DNA of 64,000 nt from Comamonadaceae bacterium 2PF. Its GTDB lineage: Bacteria > Pseudomonadota > Gammaproteobacteria > Burkholderiales > Burkholderiaceae_C. Below are positions 50,622 through 58,465 of this stretch, in pieces. Within the stretch, counting starts at the first letter, position 1. Every line of letters begins with the position of its first letter. The position numbers and the translations under genes are program-made. The notes beneath the pieces are model-generated. The model was not told the DNA's origin and did not search any database. It saw nothing but the letters and a program-made list of their open reading frames with translations. The stretch lies in NCBI GenBank assembly GCA_005502875.1, contig SCMV01000012.1, positions 28,068-92,067 on the forward strand, in the 5' to 3' direction.

Positions 50622-52253
50622 TCAATTCCCTGGAAGACAATGCACGCGCACGGACTGGATCAAAGCGTCAACAGCGCCATCTGCTGGATCGAATCGAACA
50701 TAAGTCGCGCGGCCCATGTTGCGGAATGCGAATTGAGCAACGATCGGGCCAGACGGATAGAAGCGACGCAACGATCTTCGCTCGCCGAATCGGTCATTTT
50801 GAGACCAGAAAAGCTGAGTCCAGCCCGATTCAGGGCGGGACATCTGCACCTCCAGCCCGACGCTACGCGCATTCTCGCAAAACATCGGCACTGCGACGAC
50901 GATGTATGGATCGCTCGCTTGACCTCGAATCAACCACGCGCCTGCCTTGATGTCCAGGGCTGCGTTGCTCACTCGCACTGGCACACCCTCACTTGCGCGC
51001 CAGACGAAGGAGGCTGCGCTTGGATCAACAGGTTTGTCCCCACCGAGCGGGATGTACCACCCAGGCCAATCAGCGATGACCGGATTCAGTGGAACCGTCA
51101 CCGCCCCCTTTCGGCTGAAGTCAGCAAACGCCAGGTACTGCAAGTCGGCTCGTGTCACAGCACGGTGTCCCAACATAACCAACCCGAGCACGCATGCGAG
51201 CAAGGTGCCCCGAACGAGACGAGAAGCCCTGGACACGTGCCAACAGACCACGACGAACATCAATCCGTAGGGAATCCACGTGTAACGATTTCCTGCTCCC
51301 ATCGGCACCGCCTGGGTAGGGTCAAATCGATGCGCCCAAATCCCAGCCAGCAACAACAGCGACGCGATGACCACTGCAATCTCACTGCTCCAGTCCCCAA
51401 CCCTTCGATCAAAGACTCGACGCTTGAACAACGCCATGCCCATGGCAGCCAACACAAACGTGCTCAGGATCCATTGCCATGTCGTTGCAGAGCAAAACGC
51501 CAGCAGGTGAATGAAAACGCTCAGCCACACAGCAATGTCAAAGGCTCCGCCATCATCTCGATGGACACGATCGCCAGACAGAAAAACGCCCAGTTGCAGC
51601 AACCCTGCAAGCACGACCAGCGCATGCTCTCGGCTCATCGAATAGGCCGGACCTTCCGTCAAGCGACGAAAAATCAGGACAGGCCAGACCAAAAATGAAA
51701 ACGGGCCGCTGAGCGCTGCAATCAGCAGAACACCGCGATCCAGCCAAGATACGGAATGCCCAGGCCGTTGGTCCAGCCAGATGAAGTACCCAATGAGAAC
51801 GAAGCCCAGTAACCACTGGGCATTGGCCACAGAAAAAAACACCTCTCCTTCATGGGGTTGCAAGAAAACAAGCCCGACACAAATGGCCCGCCAAAAAAAG
51901 GGCATCTCCAACGCAGCAGTGAGCCGGATGACGAACCTGGCACAGAGGGCATAGGCGAGCCACCATGCTGCGGCAAACACGAAGGGAGCCCAGGCTGGAC
52001 TGCCTTGCGCAGCGATCCATGCAGCCGCCCGAGGGTACAGGTGCAAGTAGCCTGCATACGGCATGAAAAAACTGGAAACACCGTGCTCACGTGCCTGACG
52101 AAGAAAGGTGAACGCATCCTCCGCCCAGAGGAACATCGACGCAGACGGCAACTCAGTCCACTTGATGAGCGGCAACAACAGCACTGCACAGGCCAGCACG
52201 GCCTGTGCATAAAAACCGGGCTTCTCAGCCATGCTGGATCGATCAGCGGTCAT
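50622..52253 (-). CDS. polytopic membrane protein, candidate GT-C glycosyltransferase
   Basis: 543 residues, about ten hydrophobic segments, then a soluble C-terminal domain of about 130 residues ending with a YVRFDP motif that is common in envelope glycosyltransferases. The first extracytoplasmic loop carries an acidic pair, FLWAEDAFTF, the place where GT-C enzymes bind the lipid-phosphate sugar. No named family recognised. Start uncertain: ATG 52253 or GTG 52268. Less GC-rich than the housekeeping genes. Sits between the epimerase and another membrane protein of similar design. Confidence 0.72.
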   Translation of the reverse strand: MTADRSSMAEKPGFYAQAVLACAVLLLPLIKWTELPSASMFLWAEDAFTFLRQAREHGVSSFFMPYAGYLHLYPRAAAWIAAQGSPAWAPFVFAAAWWLAYALCARFVIRLTAALEMPFFWRAICVGLVFLQPHEGEVFFSVANAQWLLGFVLIGYFIWLDQRPGHSVSWLDRGVLLIAALSGPFSFLVWPVLIFRRLTEGPAYSMSREHALVVLAGLLQLGVFLSGDRVHRDDGGAFDIAVWLSVFIHLLAFCSATTWQWILSTFVLAAMGMALFKRRVFDRRVGDWSSEIAVVIASLLLLAGIWAHRFDPTQAVPMGAGNRYTWIPYGLMFVVVCWHVSRASRLVRGTLLACVLGLVMLGHRAVTRADLQYLAFADFSRKGAVTVPLNPVIADWPGWYIPLGGDKPVDPSAASFVWRASEGVPVRVSNAALDIKAGAWLIRGQASDPYIVVAVPMFCENARSVGLEVQMSRPESGWTQLFWSQNDRFGERRSLRRFYPSGPIVAQFAFRNMGRATYVRFDPADGAVDALIQSVRVHCLPGN

Positions 52254-52274
52254 TGAAGCAAGACGCACTGCGCC

Positions 52275-53993
52275 TCAAGGATGGGCTGCTGGCGCTTGCG
52301 AAGCGACGGTGAATTTGCATTGGTCTATGGGATTCCAGATCGAAATGTCCTGGATCGGATCCATGCCCAGGGCATAGCCAACAAATCCATTTCGCTCATA
52401 GACCCGGCCGTACTTCAACGCCATCTCGGGCTCGTGTAACCCAGACAAGAGCACGCCTACAACTTTTCTGTTTTGCACCAGATGCCAGACCTCCATGCCC
52501 TGAACAGGACGCGACGTCTTTAACCAGCCTTGCGTGCGCCAGCCGCCCGCAGAGTCACGCAACGGCGCCAGTTTTGAGATTGCGCCGTTCTCGCAGAACG
52601 GTTGCGCTGAAACATCGATCGTCTTTCCGATCAAGGCACGCCGGGCCAAACTCACAGGAGTCGAAAACGGACTGACTCCATAGGCCATGGCCCGATTGGC
52701 AATCGAGGAAAGTCCCTCCCAGGAGGGAAATCCCAAGCTGAGCAACTGAGCCTCATCTTTCAACTGCAACTCAAGTTGAAGCAAAGCCAACTCCTTTCCC
52801 AGAAGCGCCTGATCCTGACGCCTCAGTGCTTGGCACTGTCGTTCGAGCAGCATCAGTGACAGCACACCAACGGCCATGATCGCGGCGCCTCGTCTCCATC
52901 GGCTCTGCGTCACCCAATCCAGCAAGGGCCTCAGATGGAGCATGAGCAAGACAGCCCACAGCATCAGCATTGGAGTCTGGTACCGACTGCTGAAAGCCTG
53001 CTCGTAACCCAGTTGAGCCCTCCCCATCGTGGCCATCAACGCGGTCAGCGTCAGGTAGCCCGTCATGCCGCGCAGCGCGACTGACACCCCGAGATCCCCA
53101 CGCCTCGTGATCAAGACCAGCCCATGCCACACGACAAGGCAGAGAACACCAGCACCAGCCACCTGCGCCAACCAGTCAGGTGCGCGCAATGCCTTGAAAG
53201 GCCCCCCCAGCATGGACAGCAGGTAGATGCCGCGATCCGACCAGGACACGGCTCCGGCCCACCGGCGATCCAGGTCACCACCTTGTGGCGCAAGGCCCAA
53301 CCAGTACAACCCGCAACCCAGCACGCAAAGAACTACCAAGAACCCAACCAGATGCTTGCTGCACCCCACTCGCCAAGCGACCACCGCCATCAAGGGAAAT
53401 GCAAAGATGGCATTGGCCATCGTCCCCCATGCAAGGCACCCCAACAAGACCGCAGCCCACGCCGTCCACTGTTGCCTATCATTTTTAGCATGGACAGACA
53501 GCAGGTACGCGCCCACACACGGCAGCAGCTGAGCAAGAAAGAAAACGCCCTGGAACGCCCAGACTATGTTTTCTTGTTGAGACCACTGGAGCTGCCACGC
53601 AGCAAGACTCAGTGCGACAGGCAAGGTCCAACGCTCGTGCGAACTTTCTCGCAAGACCTCTGTAGTGCACGAGCCCATGAAGACGGCGATGCCGAGTAAA
53701 ACCAGGACATTGAAGGCCTGCAGCATGATGGCCCGTCCGCCGAACCACTCGTAGTCAAACCAAAACAGCAGCCGAGCCAGGTGATTGGGATGCTCATTGT
53801 GGAAGCGCCACCAGACCGAAGCTTTACCGTCTAAATGGTCAAGGTAAAAGCCCAAGCCACCCATCCACATGTCTGAATGTGGAATGGGCGAATAGTTTTT
53901 TTGCACCCCCACCAGCAGCAAAGCGAGCATGGCCGCCATGACCAGGGTCAGGAGGCCGACACTCACAGGTCGGAGCATGGCTCGAGCAAACAT
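52275..53993 (-). CDS. polytopic membrane protein, candidate GT-C glycosyltransferase
   Basis: 572 residues. One N-terminal helix (RPVSVGLLTLVMAAMLALLL) is followed by an extracytoplasmic loop with YSPIPHSDMW and WWRFHNEHPN, about ten further helices and a C-terminal soluble domain of about 130 residues. The layout parallels the preceding protein. The Asp in the first loop may be the catalytic acid of a GT-C fold, but I recognise no family. The start overlaps the stop of the DprE2-like gene (TGATG), which indicates tight coupling. AT-richer than the chromosome around it. Confidence 0.72.
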   Translation of the reverse strand: MFARAMLRPVSVGLLTLVMAAMLALLLVGVQKNYSPIPHSDMWMGGLGFYLDHLDGKASVWWRFHNEHPNHLARLLFWFDYEWFGGRAIMLQAFNVLVLLGIAVFMGSCTTEVLRESSHERWTLPVALSLAAWQLQWSQQENIVWAFQGVFFLAQLLPCVGAYLLSVHAKNDRQQWTAWAAVLLGCLAWGTMANAIFAFPLMAVVAWRVGCSKHLVGFLVVLCVLGCGLYWLGLAPQGGDLDRRWAGAVSWSDRGIYLLSMLGGPFKALRAPDWLAQVAGAGVLCLVVWHGLVLITRRGDLGVSVALRGMTGYLTLTALMATMGRAQLGYEQAFSSRYQTPMLMLWAVLLMLHLRPLLDWVTQSRWRRGAAIMAVGVLSLMLLERQCQALRRQDQALLGKELALLQLELQLKDEAQLLSLGFPSWEGLSSIANRAMAYGVSPFSTPVSLARRALIGKTIDVSAQPFCENGAISKLAPLRDSAGGWRTQGWLKTSRPVQGMEVWHLVQNRKVVGVLLSGLHEPEMALKYGRVYERNGFVGYALGMDPIQDISIWNPIDQCKFTVASQAPAAHP

Positions 53994-54769
53994 CAAATCT
54001 TCATGCGGTGAAACACAAAGCGCGGCAAATGCCTGATCACCATCATGATCACACGCCACATTGACGGCGCATAGATGACCGGCTGGCCAGCACGCATGCC
54101 ATTGACGATGCAGTCGGCAACATCCTCCGCCGACGCCATTTTCTGGCCGGCAGCCAGAAGATGCGCTGTCATCGGCGTGGCGGTAGGCCCAGGCTTGATG
54201 ATCGACACCTGCACGCCACTGCGCTCCAGAGCCAGCCGGTGCGCAAGCCCCTGCACATACCGATCAAGCATTCCTTTCGCTGCACCGTAGGCGTAATTGG
54301 ACTGTCGTCCACGGTCACCCGCCACCGAGCCAATGACGCCCACCGCCCCTCGGCGACCGGCTTGATCAAGTCGGCGAACGACCCCCTCAAGCCACAGAGC
54401 GGGCGACACGCCGTTGACTTCAATGGCCTGCCGAAGCAAGGCGAGATCGGCCTGGCAAGCGAGTTGATCGGGTAAATCACCATGAGCAATCAGCACGATG
54501 TCAGGCACCTGCCTTGCAAAAGCGACATCAAGCTGATGGCCGATGCTCGCCTCATCGACGAAATCAGCGCATTGCTGTATGGACAAACTGATAGAAGGGT
54601 ACCGAGCCCGAAGGTCGGATTGAACTCGCTGCAACTTGCCGGCATCCCGAGCGACCAAGGTCATCGACACGGCGCCATCGCTGGCCCAGCGTCGCGCACA
54701 TTGCTCCGCAATTGCCGATGTGGCACCAACGATCAAGATGCTTGGAGACGGTGAAAGGGGTGAACCCAT
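53993..54769 (-). CDS. DprE2-like short-chain reductase
   Basis: 258-residue SDR. The NAD motif is ILIVGATSAIAEQCARRW, catalytic Ser148, Tyr161 and Lys165 (NYAYGAAKGMLDRY). The C-terminal VIYAPSMWRVIMMVIRHLPR closely resembles the end of mycobacterial DprE2 (decaprenylphosphoryl-2-keto-arabinose reductase), where it is a membrane-associated helix. By that similarity it would reduce the keto intermediate made by the DprE1-like oxidase to the polyprenyl-phospho-arabinose product. ATG 54769 is chosen; ATG 54829 would overlap the upstream gene. In the mycobacterial locus dprE1 and dprE2 are adjacent; here a membrane protein gene lies between them. Confidence 0.85.
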   Translation of the reverse strand: MGSPLSPSPSILIVGATSAIAEQCARRWASDGAVSMTLVARDAGKLQRVQSDLRARYPSISLSIQQCADFVDEASIGHQLDVAFARQVPDIVLIAHGDLPDQLACQADLALLRQAIEVNGVSPALWLEGVVRRLDQAGRRGAVGVIGSVAGDRGRQSNYAYGAAKGMLDRYVQGLAHRLALERSGVQVSIIKPGPTATPMTAHLLAAGQKMASAEDVADCIVNGMRAGQPVIYAPSMWRVIMMVIRHLPRFVFHRMKI

Positions 54770-54792
54770 GTGGATGAATCCAGTAGTGGTTT

Positions 54793-57147
54793 TCAGGGTC
54801 GCTGCAAAGCGACCGTCAGATTGGAGCATGTGCGGACCACGCCAGCGTCCTCATAGGCAACGCTCAGCTTCATGGTCCCATGGGCTGGCCTGAGATCGCC
54901 CATCACTTTCCAGCCTGCGCCAGCAAACTCAGCACGACCGAGGTGTGCGCCAACGTCCGGACGGAGATCCTGCACTGCGAGCATCTTCCAACGTTGTCCG
55001 TCGCTTCCTTTGAAAGTCAACAGAGGCTTCTTCAACTCAGGCCCATTGGCGCCTCGATGCACCACCCAGCCTCGCATTCGCAACAATGCTGCTTGATGCT
55101 GGTGCACACCATCCTTGACTGCAGTGTTGAGTTCATCAATGCTCCCGTCACAAACAGTGTCCACCCAGGTGTCAGCGGCATTCACCTCCTGCAGGGGCTG
55201 AAAAGTCACCACCCGCATCATGGCGTCGTGCTGTTGTCCCAGCCCACGGGCTTCTTTGATGGTCAGCGTGTACCGGTTTTGCCACTGAGACGGGCCCCTA
55301 TTGAGCTCCACCAAGCGAATGGACTTGACCCGTTTGTCAGCCAACAAGGCTGAATCACCGAAGAGCAAGGCAAACTCGTCTGTGCTTTCGACCAGCGGAG
55401 ACAGCAACACGCCGCCCGACAACATTCCGGAGACAACCCTCAAGCGTCGCACGGTACCGTTTGTCAATTCAAGGTCCAGCGCCAAAGGACCAGCCTTGAA
55501 CGCTGTGTGCATCAGCCGCCCAAGAGCGTTGCGTTCAATTCGCACCGCAAACACCATGGGTCCCGACTCATCCGGCAAGGTGACCCAATCACCCAACACC
55601 GCTTCGCGCTCAACGAGCACCCGATCAGGTTCATCAGGCACAACTTCCGCCGTGTTTCGGCGCTGCAAGATAAGACCGTCGCGCGCCCGCTGAACTGGTT
55701 CGTATTGCGCCAACAAGTGGGGCCAGCTTTCACCGTCTTCCTGAGATGCCATGCGCCCGTCAATCGGCTCAATGGCAAAGAGGAGGGTGTCTGGTGCAGC
55801 CGGTCCAGTCAGGTGCTCTCGATTCAATTGAGCCAAGGCAGGGGTGTAGGCCGAATAGCTCTGCAAGACTGGCCGCGGCCGCCAGGACAGGCCATGCGCC
55901 AGCAACACGGCTTGATTGGTGGAGTAAACATCCGTCGCACCATGCATGGAGGGCAGAGGATGGGCTTGTCGGATGCGAGCCAAAGCGGCCTCGTAAGCGT
56001 CATGAATTGCTGCTGGCCTCGTCAAGCGATCGGTGAGCGCAACCACGGCACCTTGCTGTGTGTCCCACCAACTGGTGGCATAACGCCAAGCCGTCCAGTT
56101 GGGAAAGGGAAGCATCATGGTGAGCCACAGAGCAAAAGCTGACGCGACCCACCGGGTCGCTTGCCACCGCGGCATGGGCTGCCGTATCACGGCCGTGAGC
56201 ACGGCCGCCCACAAAAGGTTGCTCGCTGCTATGGCATGGCCTTCGTCATGCCGCACGAACGCCGCTTTGTAGGCCACAAACAAGCTCATGCCGTAGGCGA
56301 GAACCACGAAAAGAGCCGTGACGCGTCCCCTTGCCATTCCTTGCCGCCACACGAGCCTCAACAGGAAAAGCGTCATCACCAAGAAAGGCAAAACCTGGGT
56401 GTAATGCCCGTGCTTGACGTGCCACGAAGACATTGCCTCGGTGTAGCCCTTGACGATCTCCGTCATGGAATGCAGGTACGCAGGCAGGTATTCAATCGGC
56501 TGTCCAGTGAGCTTCCAAGCCAGGACTGTGACCACTTGGGGCAACAGCAACACGCATGCGGCTCCGAGACGAAACCCTTGCAAGGCAACGTACAAACATG
56601 TCAGCGCGGTAAGTGCCAGCGACAAGACCAGCATGGTGCCCTTGATCAGAGGCAAAAGCCCAACACCGACCCAGACAAGTATCAAGCCCGCCAGCTCCCA
56701 TTTTTGTCGCTGCGAGTCTTCATTGATCAGCTCACGGCGACGCCAGACCCACTCTCCGGTGGCCAGGGCAGCCAGAACAGGCAGCAAAAACAACATCGCA
56801 TCACGCGACTTGAACATGAACCACACGGACATGCTCACGCCCAACCACACCCAAGCAGAACGCCCTCGCAACAAAATTGCCCAGGCGAATGCCACCCCCA
56901 ATGCAAGGACCATCGACGCAAGCAACATGGTCGAATCGGTCGAAGGATGAAACATGGTGGTGTACACCGATGCCATGGGTCCGAACGTGAAAATCACGTC
57001 GCGGCCAAAAACGGCCCCCCTGTAAACCAACTCGTTCATGCCCATCGACCACGATGGGTCGAGACTTGCTACGGGCAGCTCAGGTTTGAACGGCACGTAC
57101 AGCAGCAGCATGCTGACGATCAAGACGATAGGCGCCAGAAGTCTCAT
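54793..57147 (-). CDS. large polytopic membrane protein, candidate GT-C glycosyltransferase
   Basis: 784 residues. About 430 residues of membrane helices (roughly eleven) precede a C-terminal soluble half of about 350 residues, predicted outside the cytoplasm. The first loop contains SLDPSWSMGMNELVYRG then FGRDVIFTFGP, a conserved pattern of a widespread uncharacterised membrane family. It lies between the DprE1-like and DprE2-like genes, in the position expected of an enzyme that uses their product. The two-part layout is like that of mycobacterial arabinosyltransferases, but I see no direct sequence match. AT-richer than the flanks. Function is inference only. Confidence 0.72.
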   Translation of the reverse strand: MRLLAPIVLIVSMLLLYVPFKPELPVASLDPSWSMGMNELVYRGAVFGRDVIFTFGPMASVYTTMFHPSTDSTMLLASMVLALGVAFAWAILLRGRSAWVWLGVSMSVWFMFKSRDAMLFLLPVLAALATGEWVWRRRELINEDSQRQKWELAGLILVWVGVGLLPLIKGTMLVLSLALTALTCLYVALQGFRLGAACVLLLPQVVTVLAWKLTGQPIEYLPAYLHSMTEIVKGYTEAMSSWHVKHGHYTQVLPFLVMTLFLLRLVWRQGMARGRVTALFVVLAYGMSLFVAYKAAFVRHDEGHAIAASNLLWAAVLTAVIRQPMPRWQATRWVASAFALWLTMMLPFPNWTAWRYATSWWDTQQGAVVALTDRLTRPAAIHDAYEAALARIRQAHPLPSMHGATDVYSTNQAVLLAHGLSWRPRPVLQSYSAYTPALAQLNREHLTGPAAPDTLLFAIEPIDGRMASQEDGESWPHLLAQYEPVQRARDGLILQRRNTAEVVPDEPDRVLVEREAVLGDWVTLPDESGPMVFAVRIERNALGRLMHTAFKAGPLALDLELTNGTVRRLRVVSGMLSGGVLLSPLVESTDEFALLFGDSALLADKRVKSIRLVELNRGPSQWQNRYTLTIKEARGLGQQHDAMMRVVTFQPLQEVNAADTWVDTVCDGSIDELNTAVKDGVHQHQAALLRMRGWVVHRGANGPELKKPLLTFKGSDGQRWKMLAVQDLRPDVGAHLGRAEFAGAGWKVMGDLRPAHGTMKLSVAYEDAGVVRTCSNLTVALQRP

Positions 57148-57160
57148 GTTGGAACTCAGC

Positions 57161-58465
57161 TCATTGATTCAACAGCCGCCGCGACATCGCCGAACTCAAG
57201 CCCGGATCCATGAAACGACGGAACTCATCGACGCGCGGATAACCCTGCTCGAACAGCCCACGCGGCATGCGCGCGTCCTTGGCCATGTAAAGCCGCCCCT
57301 TCGCTGCAGCGACCACGGCATCGAGCTCAGCGAACAAGCGGTGCGTGCGATCGCCCCGATTCGGGAAGTCCAGCGCCAGCGTCAGGCCCGGCATGGGAAA
57401 GCTGAGCATGCCCAGCGGGCGACGCTCCCCAAACGTCTTGAGCACCGCCAGGAAGGAGCCCTGCCCCGACCGGCGGATGGCCGCCAGGATGTCCTGCATC
57501 GCTTCCAGCCCAGCGGCCCGGGGGATGGCGCACTGGTACTGGTAGAAGCCGTGGCGGCCATACATCCGGTTCCAATGCTGCAGGTTGTCAAGGGGGTAGA
57601 AAAAGGGCTGGTAGTGCACGCGTGCCGCCCCGGCCTTGCAGCTGTTGGCACGGAAATAAAGCTCATTGAAGGCGCGCAGCGAAAGCTGGTTGACCAGCGA
57701 GATCGGCGGCGTGACGGGCATGGTGCCAGGCCTCTTGGGGGCAGGCGCGGGATGGGTGGCACCGGCGTGGTTGCCCCGCATGAAGATGCCGCGCGGGCGC
57801 TGCCCCGACAGGCAATCGATCCACGAGACGGTGTACTCCCAGTCGTGCTCGGAGCCATCGGCCAGCTCCAGGAATGGCTCCAGCCCACGGTACGGCATGG
57901 ACTCCGTGTCCAGCCAGGGGCCCGCCACTCGGCGCAGCTGAAGGGTGGCCCGCGTGATCACCCCGGTCAGGCCCAGCCCACCCACGGTGGCGGCAAACCA
58001 GTCCGCTTGATGACCGGGCCCGCACTCGATGACCGAGCCATCGGTGCGCACCAGGCTCAGGCCCAGCACGTGCTCACCAAACGAGCCCTGCGCATGGTGG
58101 TTTTTGCCGTGCACGTCGTTGGCGATCGCACCGCCCACCGTGACCAGTTGCGTGCCAGGCGAGACCGCCAGCATCCAGCCCGATTGCACAGCCACCGACT
58201 GTAGGTCGCGCAGCAACACCCCGGCTTCGCAGCTCACCACGCCCGTGTCCCGATCGAATGAAATCAGGTGATCCAGGCTGGTGGTCGACCACAGCACCCC
58301 GCCAGGGTTCAAGCAGACATCGCCGTAGCTGCGGCCCATGCCGTGTGCGATGCCGCGTTGTTGTGTCGCTCGCGCCAGCTCGGTGGGCACCGCATCGGGC
58401 GAAGGCAGCGCCCGCCAGTCGTGCTCGCTGGCGTCCAGGCGGCCCCATGAAGAGACCTTCACCAC
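57161..58465 (-). CDS. DprE1-like FAD-linked oxidase
   Basis: 434-residue VAO-fold flavoenzyme with strong likeness to mycobacterial DprE1 (decaprenylphosphoryl-ribose 2'-oxidase): GRSYGDVCLNPGG, VTVGGAIANDVHGKNHH (121-124 KNHH), FYPLDNLQHWNRMYG, LSFPMPGLTLALDFP and LYMAKDAR with the catalytic-type Lys396. The cysteine attacked by benzothiazinones in M. tuberculosis (Cys387) aligns with Ala364 here. It would oxidise the 2'-OH of polyprenyl-phospho-ribose. Start is GTG 58465 or GTG 58462; either overlaps the stop of the upstream gene. Confidence 0.9.
   Translation of the reverse strand: MVKVSSWGRLDASEHDWRALPSPDAVPTELARATQQRGIAHGMGRSYGDVCLNPGGVLWSTTSLDHLISFDRDTGVVSCEAGVLLRDLQSVAVQSGWMLAVSPGTQLVTVGGAIANDVHGKNHHAQGSFGEHVLGLSLVRTDGSVIECGPGHQADWFAATVGGLGLTGVITRATLQLRRVAGPWLDTESMPYRGLEPFLELADGSEHDWEYTVSWIDCLSGQRPRGIFMRGNHAGATHPAPAPKRPGTMPVTPPISLVNQLSLRAFNELYFRANSCKAGAARVHYQPFFYPLDNLQHWNRMYGRHGFYQYQCAIPRAAGLEAMQDILAAIRRSGQGSFLAVLKTFGERRPLGMLSFPMPGLTLALDFPNRGDRTHRLFAELDAVVAAAKGRLYMAKDARMPRGLFEQGYPRVDEFRRFMDPGLSSAMSRRLLNQ

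Noticed and set aside
47070..57147. AT-richer part of the furanose operon as a mobile element
   Set aside because: No transposase, integrase or flanking direct repeats seen; composition alone is not enough.
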